The notes under the pieces: model-generated | The model's database searches: none | What the model saw: only the letters and a program-made list of their open reading frames with translations | What the model was told of the DNA's origin: nothing | Shown here: piece by piece, positions 1 through 9,174 of the stretch | How positions within the stretch are numbered: position 1 is the stretch's first letter | How the letters are laid out: each line of letters opens with the position of its first letter | Made by a program: the position numbers and the translations under genes | Source of the DNA: Sinorhizobium sp. 8-89 | Lineage (GTDB): Bacteria; Pseudomonadota; Alphaproteobacteria; Rhizobiales; Rhizobiaceae | NCBI RefSeq assembly: GCF_030124325.1 | Contig: NZ_JASKLR010000010.1 | Location: 112,045 to 176,044, forward strand | Direction: 5' to 3' | Length of the DNA: 64,000 nucleotides

Positions 1-456
1 AATGCCCACGTCGCACACGATTGCCGCCTTGGGAACAATATCATCCTGTCCAACAACGTCATGCTGGCGGGTCATGTGACCGTTGGCGACCGCGCCATTC
101 TCGGCGGCGGGTCGGCCGTTCACCAGTTCACGCGCATCGGCAGGCAGGCCTTTATCGGCGGCCTTTCGGCGGTCAGCTACGATGTCATTCCCTATGGCAT
201 GCTCAACGGCAACCCGGGCGTTCTGAGCGGCCTCAATGTCGTCGGCATGACGCGCGCGGGCATAGAGCGCGCGACGATCCATGCGGTGCGGCGGGCGTAC
301 AAGCAGATTTTTGAGGGACCGGAATCAATCCGCGCCAATGCTGCGGCGATCCGGCAGGAGTATCTCGATTGCGCCCCGGCGCTCGAGATCTTCGATTTCA
401 TTGCCGCAGAAAGCGATCGCGCGCTGTCGTCGCCCAACCGCGGCGCCAGAGGTTGA
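1..456 (+). CDS. lpxA: UDP-N-acetylglucosamine acyltransferase LpxA, C-terminal part (cut by window edge)
   Basis: The first enzyme of lipid A synthesis transfers a 3-hydroxyacyl chain from ACP to UDP-GlcNAc in the cytoplasm. The reading frame is open from base 1, so the 5' end lies outside the window. The visible 151 residues begin in the left-handed beta-helix with hexapeptide repeats ([29 protein letters not shown]) followed by the LpxA-typical [14 protein letters not shown] and then the helical C-terminal domain. The stop codon overlaps or abuts the start of lpxI, and lpxB follows, so this is the usual alphaproteobacterial lpxA-lpxI-lpxB operon. The upstream partner expected from related genomes (fabZ) is not visible. 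Confidence 0.93.
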   Translation, partial: NAHVAHDCRLGNNIILSNNVMLAGHVTVGDRAILGGGSAVHQFTRIGRQAFIGGLSAVSYDVIPYGMLNGNPGVLSGLNVVGMTRAGIERATIHAVRRAYKQIFEGPESIRANAAAIRQEYLDCAPALEIFDFIAAESDRALSSPNRGARG

Positions 457-1343
457 CCGCAGTGGCCGCCCACGGCCTGCCGGGTACAGGGGGCAGGTTG
501 GCGATTATTGCCGGGGCTGGCGCGCTGCCACATCACGTGGCGGAGGCGGCACGGCGGCAGGGTGAGGACCCGTTCATCATTGCGCTGTCGCGCGAAGCGG
601 ACGCCGACTGGACGGGATTCGACCACTCCACCCTCGCCATCGGTGATTTCGCCGCAATCAGCCGGACCTTCAAGGCAGAGGGGATCGATCGTGTCGTGCT
701 CTCCGGAGGAGTTCGGCGGAGACCGGAATGGCGTGATATCCGCCCCACGCTCAGAACGCTCGCCAAAGTGCCGAGCGTTCTTCGGACTTTGATGTCCGGC
801 GGCGACGACGCGGTCCTGCGGATGGCGATGGATCTCATCGAAGCAAGCGGCGCCCGTATCATCGGCGTGCAGGACGTCGTCCCCAATCTTCTCGCAGATG
901 CCGGCCCGCTTGGAACCCATGTGCCTGCGGATGACGACCGCCGGGATGTGGAAGCTGGGATCGCCGCTGCCAATGCATTGGGAGCGCTCGATGTCGGGCA
1001 GGGCGCGGTCGCCGTCGGCGGCAGGGTGATCGCGCTAGAGGGCGCCGAAGGCACCGATGCCATGCTGGCTCGTGTTGCCGCACTCAAGGCGGAGGGCCGG
1101 ATCTCTGCGCGCCGGCGCGGGGTTCTCGTCAAGCTCTGCAAGCCGCAGCAGGACGAACGCGCGGACCTGCCCTCGATTGGTCCTTCCACGGTCGCCGGCG
1201 CAGAGGCGGCGGGGCTCGCAGGCATCGCAGTCGAAGCGGGCAGGGCACTTGTGCTTGAGCGCTTGCAGGTCATCGAAATGGCCGACAAGAGCGGGCTGTT
1301 CATTCTGGGGGTTGAACGCGGCGGCTATGGGAGCCGTCGATGA
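453..1343 (+). CDS. lpxI: UDP-2,3-diacylglucosamine pyrophosphatase LpxI
   Basis: LpxI replaces LpxH in alphaproteobacteria and hydrolyses UDP-2,3-diacylglucosamine to lipid X and UMP, between LpxA/LpxD and LpxB. The protein (about 296 residues) carries the family (formerly DUF1009) features: N-terminal [36 protein letters not shown] and a C-terminal [19 protein letters not shown] segment. The start is uncertain. TTG at 453 overlaps the lpxA stop by 4 nt, while GTG at 462 has AGAGG at 448-452 with better spacing. A longer open frame from 369 lies inside lpxA and is unlikely. It overlaps lpxB by 4 nt (ATGA), indicating translational coupling. Confidence 0.9.
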   Translation: MTAVAAHGLPGTGGRLAIIAGAGALPHHVAEAARRQGEDPFIIALSREADADWTGFDHSTLAIGDFAAISRTFKAEGIDRVVLSGGVRRRPEWRDIRPTLRTLAKVPSVLRTLMSGGDDAVLRMAMDLIEASGARIIGVQDVVPNLLADAGPLGTHVPADDDRRDVEAGIAAANALGALDVGQGAVAVGGRVIALEGAEGTDAMLARVAALKAEGRISARRRGVLVKLCKPQQDERADLPSIGPSTVAGAEAAGLAGIAVEAGRALVLERLQVIEMADKSGLFILGVERGGYGSRR

Positions 1344-2524
1344 CGGGCACAGGCTACAAACTGGCCGTAATAGCCGGAGAAGTCTCCGGAGACCTGCTCG
1401 GCGCCGATCTGGTGCGCGCGCTTCGATCTCGTCTTGAAGGTTCGCTTGAACTGGTCGGCGTCGGCGGCGAGGCGCTTGAAGCCGAGGGGCTGACATCGCT
1501 GTTCGACTATTCCGAGCTGTCGATCATGGGTTTTTCGCAGGTGCTCGCGCGTTTGCCGAAGTTGCTCCTGCGCATCCGCCAGACCGCCCGTGCGATCATC
1601 TCGGCGCGGCCCGATGCATTGCTGATCATCGACAGCCCGGATTTTACCCACCGTGTCGCTCGGCACGTGCGCGCCGCGCTACCGCACTTGCCGGTGATCA
1701 ATTATGTCTGTCCGAGCGTTTGGGCGTGGAAGCCTGAGCGCGCACCGCGCATGCGTGCCTATGTCGATCACGTGCTTGCGGTTCTGCCGTTCGAGCCGGA
1801 GGTGATGCGTAGACTTGGCGGCCCGCCGACCACCTATGTCGGGCATCGCCTTGCGTCCGACGCGAATGTCTTGGCGGTTCGTGCGCGCCAGCACGAGAAG
1901 CAGCGGCTGGAACCGCAGCAAGAGCCTTCGACCTGTCTCCTGCTTCCGGGGTCACGCGGGAGCGAGGTCGGCCGCTTGCTGCCGATTTTTCGCGAGACTG
2001 TCGAGGAACTCGCGGCGCGTCACGAAGGCATGCGCTTTCTGCTGCCGACAGTTCCTCGCCAGGAGCGGCGCGTAAAGGAGTTGACAGCGTCGTGGAAGGT
2101 CCGGCCTGAAATTACCGTCGCGGCGGACAGGAAGTGGGAGGCTTTTGCCGAGGCCGACGCCGCGCTTGCCGCTTCCGGGACCGTCATCCTCGAACTCGCG
2201 CTTGCCGGGATTCCCGTCGTTTCAACCTACAAGGCTGATTGGCTTGTCAGTTTCCTGCACTCGCGGATCGGGATATGGACTGCCGCACTTCCGAACCTGA
2301 TTGCTGATTTTCCGATCGTGCCGGAATATTTCAACAAGGCGATCCGACCGGCGGCGCTGACGCGCTGGTTCGAGCGGCTTTCGATCGACACGCCACAACG
2401 CCGTGCCATGCTTGACGGTTTCGCCGTTGTGCAACGGCGCATGGCAACCGACCGTCCACCTGGCGACAAGGCGGCGGAAATCGTCTTCGATTATCTCCAA
2501 AGAAAAAAGCCCGGCCATTTCTGA
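1340..2524 (+). CDS. lpxB: Lipid-A-disaccharide synthase LpxB
   Basis: A GT19 glycosyltransferase that condenses lipid X with UDP-2,3-diacylglucosamine at the inner membrane to form the lipid A disaccharide. At 394 residues it is normal for the family. Recognisable segments are the N-terminal AGEVSGDLLGADLVRAL, the SIMGFSQVLARLPKLL hydrophobic patch, IDSPDFTHRVARHVR, YVCPSVWAWKPERAPRM, LLPGSRGSEV and SGTVILELALAGIPVVSTYK. The ATG sits inside the lpxI stop (ATGA). A strong inverted repeat follows immediately and separates it from the converging gltA. Confidence 0.95.
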   Translation: MTGTGYKLAVIAGEVSGDLLGADLVRALRSRLEGSLELVGVGGEALEAEGLTSLFDYSELSIMGFSQVLARLPKLLLRIRQTARAIISARPDALLIIDSPDFTHRVARHVRAALPHLPVINYVCPSVWAWKPERAPRMRAYVDHVLAVLPFEPEVMRRLGGPPTTYVGHRLASDANVLAVRARQHEKQRLEPQQEPSTCLLLPGSRGSEVGRLLPIFRETVEELAARHEGMRFLLPTVPRQERRVKELTASWKVRPEITVAADRKWEAFAEADAALAASGTVILELALAGIPVVSTYKADWLVSFLHSRIGIWTAALPNLIADFPIVPEYFNKAIRPAALTRWFERLSIDTPQRRAMLDGFAVVQRRMATDRPPGDKAAEIVFDYLQRKKPGHF

Positions 2525-2535
2525 CCGGGCTTTTC
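2504..2535. terminator. Bidirectional terminator between lpxB and gltA
   Basis: AAAAGCCCGG (2505-2514) pairs perfectly with CCGGGCTTTT (2525-2534) around a 10-nt loop. The stem has flanking A and T runs on both strands, so it can serve the two converging genes. It overlaps the last codons of lpxB. Confidence 0.85.
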
Positions 2536-2554
2536 GATTTCACCGGATGTCCGT

Positions 2555-3844
2555 TCAGCGCTTCGAGACAGGGAGGTAGTCGCGCTGCGGAGCGCCGACA
2601 TAGAGCTGACGCGGGCGGCCGATGCGCTGTTCCGGGTCCTCGATCATCTCGTTCCACTGCGCGATCCAGCCGACGGTGCGGGCCAGCGCGAAGAGCACGG
2701 TGAACATGGTGGTGGGGAAGCCCAGCGCCTTCAGCGTGATGCCGGAATAGAAGTCGATGTTCGGATAAAGCTTCTTTTCGATGAAATATTCGTCGGTCAG
2801 TGCAATGCGCTCGAGTTCCATCGCGACTTCGAGCAGCGGATCGTCCTTGTGGCCGAGCTCGGCGAGAACCTCATGCGTGGTCTTCTGCATGATCTTCGCG
2901 CGCGGATCGTAGTTCTTGTAAACGCGATGGCCGAAGCCCATCAGGCGGAACGGATCGTTCTTGTCCTTGGCCCTGGCGATATATTCCGGAATGCGGTCGA
3001 CCGTGCCGATCTCGGCGAGCATATTGAGCGCCGCCTCGTTGGCACCACCGTGAGCCGGTCCCCAGAGGCAGGCGATGCCGGCCGCAATACATGCAAACGG
3101 GTTTGCGCCCGACGATCCGGCGAGGCGGACGGTAGAGGTCGACGCATTCTGCTCGTGATCGGCGTGCAGGATGAAGATCCGATCCATCGCGCGTGCGAGA
3201 ACCGGGTTCACGACATACTCCTCACAGGGTACCGCAAAGCACATGCGCAGGAAGTTAGAGGCGTAGTCGAGGTCGTTCTTCGGGTAAACGAACGGCTGGC
3301 CAATATGATACTTGTAGGCCATCGCGGCAATCGTCGGCATCTTCGCGATCATGCGCAGCGACGCGACCATGCGCTGGTGCGGATCGGTGATGTCCGTCGA
3401 GTCGTGATAGAAGGCCGACAAGGCGCCGACGCAGCCGCACATGACGGCCATCGGGTGCGCGTCACGGCGGAAACCGGTGAAGAAGCGCGACATCTGTTCG
3501 TGGACCATCGTGTGATGGGTCACCCGGTAGTCGAAGTCGTCCTTCTGAGCCTTGGTCGGCAGTTCACCGTAGAGGAGCAGGTAACACACTTCCAGGAAGT
3601 CGCCGTGTTCCGCTAGCTGCTCGATCGGATAGCCGCGATGGAGCAGTACGCCCTCATCGCCGTCGATATAGGTGATCTTGGATTCACACGACGCCGTTGA
3701 CGTGAAGCCGGGATCATAGGTGAACATGTGCGTCTGCTTGTAGAGCGATCCGATATCCACAACGGCCGGCCCAATGGATCCCGATCGCACTGGCAGTTCC
3801 GCCGATTTTCCATCGAATGTTACGACCGCGCTTTTTTCTGACAT
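2555..3844 (-). CDS. gltA: Citrate synthase (type II)
   Basis: Condenses acetyl-CoA and oxaloacetate at the entry to the TCA cycle. The 429-residue protein matches the long hexameric, NADH-sensitive type II family. The catalytic residues are visible: His265 in [11 protein letters not shown], His306 in [14 protein letters not shown] and Asp364 in PNIDFYSG. The start MSEKSAVV was chosen because GGAGGG lies just upstream of its ATG at 3844. The open frame continues upstream to 3982 but without family similarity. It is a single gene that converges on lpxB and diverges from the comEC-like gene. Confidence 0.97.
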   Translation of the reverse strand: MSEKSAVVTFDGKSAELPVRSGSIGPAVVDIGSLYKQTHMFTYDPGFTSTASCESKITYIDGDEGVLLHRGYPIEQLAEHGDFLEVCYLLLYGELPTKAQKDDFDYRVTHHTMVHEQMSRFFTGFRRDAHPMAVMCGCVGALSAFYHDSTDITDPHQRMVASLRMIAKMPTIAAMAYKYHIGQPFVYPKNDLDYASNFLRMCFAVPCEEYVVNPVLARAMDRIFILHADHEQNASTSTVRLAGSSGANPFACIAAGIACLWGPAHGGANEAALNMLAEIGTVDRIPEYIARAKDKNDPFRLMGFGHRVYKNYDPRAKIMQKTTHEVLAELGHKDDPLLEVAMELERIALTDEYFIEKKLYPNIDFYSGITLKALGFPTTMFTVLFALARTVGWIAQWNEMIEDPEQRIGRPRQLYVGAPQRDYLPVSKR

Positions 3845-4161
3845 GGGACCCTCCGTCTTATGGCAACGTGGCATAGAGATATGCCACGAAAGTGAACGTT
3901 GCGAATTTGCTATATGATTTATTTTCGACTGCCAAGCTGTACGAAAGGCAAATGGTGCGATGCGAAAATGTGCATATGGCAACGCAATAATCGCACGTTA
4001 TGATGAGATGTCCAATCAGATCAATGATCGTTAAGCTGATAATGCGGTACCATTCTATATAGTTCTGCCGATTTTTTGTGCAATTGAGCTTCTGGTTGCA
4101 ATATTACGACGTTGGTTGCAGGATCTGGTCCGACAGCTGCAGAGGGGCAGAGCGGACGGGA
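3845..4161. promoter_or_regulatory. Divergent promoter region between gltA and comEC-like gene
   Basis: A 317-bp gap clearly richer in A+T than the flanking genes. On the minus strand TTGGCA (3930-3935) lies upstream of an AT-rich tract ending in TATAG around 3909-3914 and may be the gltA promoter. On the plus strand CTATAT (4055-4060) preceded by TTAAGC (4031-4036) could serve the comEC-like gene. Both are by-eye matches to the sigma70-like consensus and are tentative. Confidence 0.4.
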
Positions 4162-6597
4162 ATGGGTACGGAAGAGCGAGGGCGGACAACGCGCGATGCG
4201 GTGGACCGTGCGCCGTCTTTCATCAGCAGCCAGGTCTCCGTTCTTGCCGTCAATGCGCCGGTAGCCCGGCCCAGCCGCCGTTTCCCGTGGGTACTGAACG
4301 GCTCGTCAATGGGCTATGGACTCCGTAGGGCCACCCCTCCGATTTTCCGGCGTTTTCGCACGGCCGTCGAGGAGGAAGCCGACTTCGGGCACGGTTTTGT
4401 GCTGATCTCGGTGCTTCTGGCGCTCGGTTCGCTCGTTTGGTTCGCGCTGCCATATGACGTCGGAATCGCCAAACTTGCACCGCTGCTTTGCGTTTTCGGC
4501 ATATCGGTGCTCCTGTGTCGAGGGCGGTTTGCGGCTTGGCGACCGCTCGCGGTCGCGCCAGTCATCTTCGTCGGCGGCATGTTGCTGGCAGCGGTCGAGA
4601 CCGCACGTCTCGACACGGTCATTCTCGATGGACCGGTGACCACGAACCTTCGCGGAACCATTTTGTCGCGCGAGCAGGATGACAGGGGGCGCTGGCGGTA
4701 TCTGGTCGAGGTCGATGAAACGTCCAGGCCGCGGCTGCGCAGACCGCCTTCCAAGGCAACGCTGCTGGCGCGAAGGCGCCACGAAGGGTTTCCGGTCGGG
4801 ACGACCATCGAAGGAAAAGCGCGCCTTTCTCCGCCTTCGGGACCTGCGTTGCCCGACTTGAACGACTTTGCCTTCGACGCCTTCTTCAAGGGCGTTGGAG
4901 CGGTCGGGTTTTTCTACGGCTCGCCCAGCCAAGCGCCGGGGGCGGCCGAGGCTCGCCCAGACACGTCCCTGTTTGCGCAGGGCAAGGCGCTTCTTGCTGC
5001 GGCGCGTGAAACTGTCGGCGGGCGGATCAGGGAGACGGTGGGCGGCGATACGGGCGCCATCGCGGCGGCACTCATCACCGCCGAAGAACGGGCTATCAGC
5101 CGCGAGACCGTCGAAACCCTGCGAGCGGCCGGGCTCTCGCATGTTCTGGCAATTTCGGGGCTCAACATGGTTCTCGCAGCGGGGACGTTTCTTGTTGGAG
5201 CGCGCACGCTTTTAAGTCTGGTTCCGGGCTTCGCCGAACGGCTGCCGGTCAAGAAGATCGCGGCGGCCGGGGCCTTGGTGATGGTCCTGCTTTACATCCT
5301 CATTTCCGGCGGCGCGGTCTCGGCGCTTCGGTCCTGGATCATGATTTCCATCATGCTCATCGCGGTCTTCTTTGATCGCGTCTCGATCAGCCTGCGGAAC
5401 GTCGCTCTGGCAGGGATCATCATTATCGCCTGGACACCGTCGGCGGTTGCCGGGCCGGGCTTCCAAATGTCCTTCGCGGCCACGCTGGCCTTGGTGGCAG
5501 GCTACGCTCGCTGGCGCGAATATCGGATGCGGGAGCAGGAGAGAGTGGCTGGCAGGCACCGCTGGGAGCTGGCGTCCAATTTTGCCATCGGCAGCGTCGC
5601 CACGTCACTTATCGGCGGATTGGCGACGGCAGTTTACGCAGCCGCCCATTTTCATCGATTGCCGGCTTATGGATTGATCGCAAACGTCCTTGCAACGCCA
5701 TTGATCAGCGTCCTTATCATGCCGTTCGGTTTGTTCGCCATGCTGCTTATGCCATTCGGGCTCGAACATTATCCATTGATGGTGATGGGGCAGGGACTGG
5801 ACTGGATGCTTGCGGTGGCGCGCTATGTGGCTTCGTTCAACGGCGAATGGGTGACGGGACGGGTGGGCACAGGCGGTTTTGTGCTGGCAGCGTTCGGCGG
5901 CATCATCCTGTGTGTGCTGCGAACGCGGCTCGCGCTCGCGGGCGCCGCGTTGATTGTGTTCGGCGGAGCGGCGATCGCCTTTGAGCAGCGGGCGCAACGC
6001 CCCTCGGTCACGATATCGGAGGATGGTCAACTTGTCGGGCTGATCACCGAAGACGCGATCGCGACGAACCGGACCCGGCCGCCGGACTTTATCTTTTCGC
6101 AATGGCAACGGGCGCTTGCGGCGGCAAATCATGTTGCACCTGCCGTCGAAAGTGCTCCCTCTTCAGCCGCCAAACCGTCACCGCGCGACCGACAGCCAAG
6201 TACGGCGAGCGTGGCTGAAATCCTGTCATCGGCGAAAACAGGCGGCTTTGTTTGCCGCAAGGGCGAATGGTGCGTCGGCCGCAGCCAGGAGGGCTGGACG
6301 ATCGTCATTGTCGAGGAGCCTGAACTCTTTCCAGCTTTGTGCGAAGCAGCAGATCTCGTCATTGCAGCCACTCGTCGGCAGTTGCCCACCTGCAAATCGA
6401 GCCGCGCGCTGATCGTCACGGCCGAGACCCTGCGGGGGAGCGGCGCGATCGAAATTTATGCTGATCGCACCCAGTCCGCGGCGCCGCCGCGCCTGCGCAT
6501 CGTGAGGTCGTTCACGTCCACGGAGAGACCATGGCAACGTCACCGCCGGTACAATTGGCGCAGCAATGACTTCTCCACCGAGGAAGGCACCTTCTAA
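4162..6597 (+). CDS. ComEC/Rec2-family membrane protein with degenerate C-terminal domain
   Basis: ComEC forms the inner-membrane channel for single-stranded DNA in natural transformation. From the chosen ATG the protein has 811 residues. It shows an N-terminal membrane segment (HGFVLISVLLALGSLVWFALP), a DUF4131-like OB region (PVTTNLRGTILSREQDDRGRWRYLVEV), and the Competence domain with the family signature HVLAISGLNM around residue 326, followed by many hydrophobic helices. The last 250 residues (ending TSTERPWQRHRRYNWRSNDF) occupy the place of the metallo-beta-lactamase domain but show no HxHxDH motif. The start at 4162 is a choice; an ATG at 4312 (MGYGLRR) is also possible. Whether it takes up DNA is unknown. 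Confidence 0.8.
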   Translation: MGTEERGRTTRDAVDRAPSFISSQVSVLAVNAPVARPSRRFPWVLNGSSMGYGLRRATPPIFRRFRTAVEEEADFGHGFVLISVLLALGSLVWFALPYDVGIAKLAPLLCVFGISVLLCRGRFAAWRPLAVAPVIFVGGMLLAAVETARLDTVILDGPVTTNLRGTILSREQDDRGRWRYLVEVDETSRPRLRRPPSKATLLARRRHEGFPVGTTIEGKARLSPPSGPALPDLNDFAFDAFFKGVGAVGFFYGSPSQAPGAAEARPDTSLFAQGKALLAAARETVGGRIRETVGGDTGAIAAALITAEERAISRETVETLRAAGLSHVLAISGLNMVLAAGTFLVGARTLLSLVPGFAERLPVKKIAAAGALVMVLLYILISGGAVSALRSWIMISIMLIAVFFDRVSISLRNVALAGIIIIAWTPSAVAGPGFQMSFAATLALVAGYARWREYRMREQERVAGRHRWELASNFAIGSVATSLIGGLATAVYAAAHFHRLPAYGLIANVLATPLISVLIMPFGLFAMLLMPFGLEHYPLMVMGQGLDWMLAVARYVASFNGEWVTGRVGTGGFVLAAFGGIILCVLRTRLALAGAALIVFGGAAIAFEQRAQRPSVTISEDGQLVGLITEDAIATNRTRPPDFIFSQWQRALAAANHVAPAVESAPSSAAKPSPRDRQPSTASVAEILSSAKTGGFVCRKGEWCVGRSQEGWTIVIVEEPELFPALCEAADLVIAATRRQLPTCKSSRALIVTAETLRGSGAIEIYADRTQSAAPPRLRIVRSFTSTERPWQRHRRYNWRSNDFSTEEGTF

Positions 6598-6688
6598 ATT
6601 CGTCCGACAGGAAAAATGCGACTTGGCCGCGTTATTCCTGATTATTTTACTCCACAAATTCTTGCCATTCGGTCATAGTTCGTCGTAA

Positions 6689-6716
6689 AGAGCCTGCGAA
6701 CGCACGCAGGCTTGTT
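6689..6716 (+). terminator. Probable terminator after comEC-like gene
   Basis: AGCCTGCG (6691-6698) pairs with CGCAGGCT (6705-6712) around a 6-nt loop, followed by TGTT. The short T run makes it a moderate candidate. Confidence 0.5.
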
Positions 6717-6779
6717 CGTACCCAGGGGTTGCATCGCAGCCATGGCGGCCCGACAGGCGCACTATATGTGAGGAACGAG

Positions 6780-7778
6780 ATGTCAAACCGGATCCGGCGG
6801 AAATTAAACGTGTTGTTTGCTGCAACGCTGGCCATTTCGTTTGTCGGGGCGGTCTCGATCGGCTTCGCCCAGGCGGTGCAGCAGGATCCTTCCGCCGCGG
6901 GCGCGGGGCAATCACAGGATGCGCCCGCGCCCGCTGTCACGGCGCCGGTAGGTTCGGGCGGCCAAGCGAATGTCGCACCTCCGCCAGCGCCGTCGGCAAC
7001 TGCCGATGCTGCGACACCGGCCGCAGAGGTTAACCCGGTTCTTCCTCACGATCTGTCGCCGATCGGCATGTTTCTCGCGGCCGATATCGTCGTCAAGACC
7101 GTGATGATAGGCTTGGCGCTGGCATCTGTCGTCACCTGGGCGATCTTCCTGGTAAAGACGATGGAACTCGTTGGCGCAAAATCGCGGCTGAAGCGCGCGG
7201 TCCGAGTACTCACCGCAGCGAACGGCCTCGCCGAGGTCAAGACCGGATTTGATCGCAAGACCGGCGTTGCTGCGGAAATGGTCGCTGCGGCGATCGACGA
7301 AATGGTCCGCTCGGAAGCGGTTCTGGATCATGCGCCGGCCGCAGGCATCAAGGAGCGCGTGTCGTCGCTGCTCGGCCGCATCGAGGTTCGAGCCGGCAAG
7401 CGGATGAGCGGCGGCACCGGCATTCTGGCTTCGATCGGCTCGGTCGGTCCCTTCGTCGGCCTGTTCGGTACGGTTTGGGGAATCATGAATTCGTTTATCG
7501 GCATCAGCAAAGCGCAGACGACCAATCTGGCCATCGTCGCCCCAGGTATTGCCGAGGCCTTGCTGGCGACCGCGATCGGCCTGGTGGCGGCCATCCCGGC
7601 CGTGGTGATTTACAACTACTTCGCCCGGTCCGTGGGTGGATACAAGCTCATTCTGGCGGATGCCGCGGCAGCGGTGGAGCGATTGGTGAGCCGCGACCTC
7701 GACCATCGATACGCGCGCAAGGCGCAGCCGCACAGGCGCGATGGCTATGTCGACGGTTCGATAGCCAGGATCGGATAA
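6780..7778 (+). CDS. exbB: TonB-system energising protein ExbB (MotA/TolQ/ExbB proton channel)
   Basis: With ExbD it forms the inner-membrane proton channel that energises TonB-dependent uptake, for example of siderophores or haem. From MSNRIRRK (GAGGAACGAG just upstream) it has 332 residues. It shows a signal-like N-terminal hydrophobic stretch, an Ala/Pro-rich periplasmic linker (about residues 40-80), a first membrane helix (IGMFLAADIVVKTVMIGLALASVVTWAIFLV), and the conserved MotA/TolQ core GTGILASIGSVGPFVGLFGTVWGIMNSF ... IAEALLATAIGLVAAIPAVVIYNYF. The long extension is typical of proteobacterial ExbB rather than TolQ. exbD follows after 4 nt. No tonB is adjacent. Confidence 0.92.
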   Translation: MSNRIRRKLNVLFAATLAISFVGAVSIGFAQAVQQDPSAAGAGQSQDAPAPAVTAPVGSGGQANVAPPPAPSATADAATPAAEVNPVLPHDLSPIGMFLAADIVVKTVMIGLALASVVTWAIFLVKTMELVGAKSRLKRAVRVLTAANGLAEVKTGFDRKTGVAAEMVAAAIDEMVRSEAVLDHAPAAGIKERVSSLLGRIEVRAGKRMSGGTGILASIGSVGPFVGLFGTVWGIMNSFIGISKAQTTNLAIVAPGIAEALLATAIGLVAAIPAVVIYNYFARSVGGYKLILADAAAAVERLVSRDLDHRYARKAQPHRRDGYVDGSIARIG

Positions 7779-7782
7779 GGCC

Positions 7783-8208
7783 ATGGCGGGAAGGATATCC
7801 GAAAGCGGCGTTGATCTCGATGAGAACAGCGAGATCAACGTTACGCCCTTCATCGACGTCATGCTGGTCTTGCTGATTATCTTCATGGTTGCCGCACCTT
7901 TGGCGACGGTCGACATGAAGGTCGATCTGCCGCAATCCGTGGCGAAGCCCGCGCCGCGAGACGACAAGCCTGTTTTCGTGACCCTCAAGGCAGACCTGAC
8001 GCTGGCGATCGGCAACGACGAAACAGCTCGCGAAAGCTTCGTTTCCGAGCTCAATCGGATAACGAACGGGAACACGGAAACACGGGTGCTCCTGCGCGCC
8101 GATCGTTTGGTTGACTACGGCGAGCTGATGACAGTGATGAACCTCATTCAACGCGCAGGCTACGGCAAGATTGCTCTTGTCGGTCTCGAGGCCGCGCCCG
8201 GACGCTAA
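7783..8208 (+). CDS. exbD: ExbD biopolymer transport protein
   Basis: The partner of ExbB in the TonB motor. It has 141 residues: a short cytoplasmic N-terminus, one membrane helix (PFIDVMLVLLIIFMVAAPLATVDM) containing the conserved Asp used for proton translocation, then a periplasmic ExbD/TolR domain ending ERAGYGKIALVGLEAAPGR-like. It is cotranscribed with exbB. The nearest downstream gene is a methyltransferase rather than tonB, so the TonB partner must be encoded elsewhere. Confidence 0.93.
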   Translation: MAGRISESGVDLDENSEINVTPFIDVMLVLLIIFMVAAPLATVDMKVDLPQSVAKPAPRDDKPVFVTLKADLTLAIGNDETARESFVSELNRITNGNTETRVLLRADRLVDYGELMTVMNLIQRAGYGKIALVGLEAAPGR

Positions 8209-8514
8209 CAATCGGCTGGCAGCGTCGCGGCTTTCGAAAATTTGCTGCTTTGACGGACTGCCTGAGGACCGATCCGCTCCTGGCTGGCGCATCCGTCGCG
8301 TGCCGTTTCATTGCCCTTCTTTCGCCGCCGCTGTGCTGTGGCCTGCCGTTGCCGTTTTCCTTTTTGCTTACCGAAACGTCGCTGTCGCTTGAAACCGGCG
8401 GTGCGGCGATTTATGAGCTTAGGCAACGGGCTGCGCTTCGGCAGCCAGATGCAAGATCGCGCGGATTTTCCAGGACACCGGCACCGCGCCTATCCGGGAC
8501 ACGAGGGCAGTATC
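8209..8514. other. Intergenic stretch with no recognised feature
   Basis: 306 bp between exbD and the methyltransferase-like gene. Small open frames cross it in several phases, but none has a convincing ribosome binding site or a recognisable product, and none resembles TonB. No strong hairpin or repeat was seen. Confidence 0.4.
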
Positions 8515-9174
8515 ATGAACTTCGAAGCAGCGCGCATTAAGATGGTGGACAATCAAATCCGGACCACGGATGTGACCTCCCATTCGGTGCTGTCCGCCTT
8601 CCTTTCCGTACCGCGCGAAGAGTTCGTGCCTGCGAAAATGAAGGAGCTGGCCTATATCGATGCCGATATCGAGCTCGTCGGCGGCCCCGAGCCGCGTTAC
8701 CTGATGGAGCCGTCGCCGCTTGCGAAGCTGTTGCAGCTTGCCGAAATTTCCAAGTCAGACGTCGTGCTGGAGATCGGTTGCGGTACCGGTTACGCCTCGG
8801 CACTGCTGTCTCTGATTGCCGGTTCCGTTGTCGCCTTGGAAAGCGACGAAGGGCTGGCCGCGACGGCGACGGCCACGCTGGCTCGCCTCGGCTATGACAA
8901 TATTGCGGTGGTGACCGGCAATCTTGCCGAAGGGTACGCTGCAGAATCGCCCTATGACGTGATTTTCATCAACGGTGCCGTGGAAATGATACCTGCCGGC
9001 CTTCTCGAACAACTCCGCGACGGTGGACGTCTCGTGGCGGTGGAAGGATTTGGTAACGCATCTCGTGCGAAACTTTATGTGCGCGGATTCGGCAAGATCT
9101 CGGAGCGATCAGACTTCAACGCGGCCGTTAAACCTCTTCCCGGATTTCGGCGCGAGCGTTCGTTTGTTTTTTGA
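8515..9174 (+). CDS. Protein-L-isoaspartate O-methyltransferase-like protein
   Basis: A 219-residue class I SAM-dependent methyltransferase of the PCMT family, which repairs isoaspartyl residues in aged proteins. The N-terminus MNFEAARIKMVDNQIRTTDVTSHSVLSAFLSVPREEFVP is typical of the alphaproteobacterial branch that sits upstream of tolC. The SAM-binding motif is VLEIGCGTGYASALLSLIAGSVVALES. An upstream frame extends to 8311, but only MNFEAAR fits the family. A second PCMT-family gene (pcm, beside surE) is present at 35168, so this one may have a diverged substrate. Confidence 0.82.
   Translation: MNFEAARIKMVDNQIRTTDVTSHSVLSAFLSVPREEFVPAKMKELAYIDADIELVGGPEPRYLMEPSPLAKLLQLAEISKSDVVLEIGCGTGYASALLSLIAGSVVALESDEGLAATATATLARLGYDNIAVVTGNLAEGYAAESPYDVIFINGAVEMIPAGLLEQLRDGGRLVAVEGFGNASRAKLYVRGFGKISERSDFNAAVKPLPGFRRERSFVF

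Noticed and set aside
6780..8208. exbB/exbD read as tolQ/tolR
   Set aside because: No tolA, tolB or pal follow, and the long Pro/Ala-rich N-terminal extension is typical of ExbB.
8171..8540. Small frames in the exbD-methyltransferase gap as a possible tonB remnant
   Set aside because: No Pro-rich spacer or TonB C-terminal motif in any frame.
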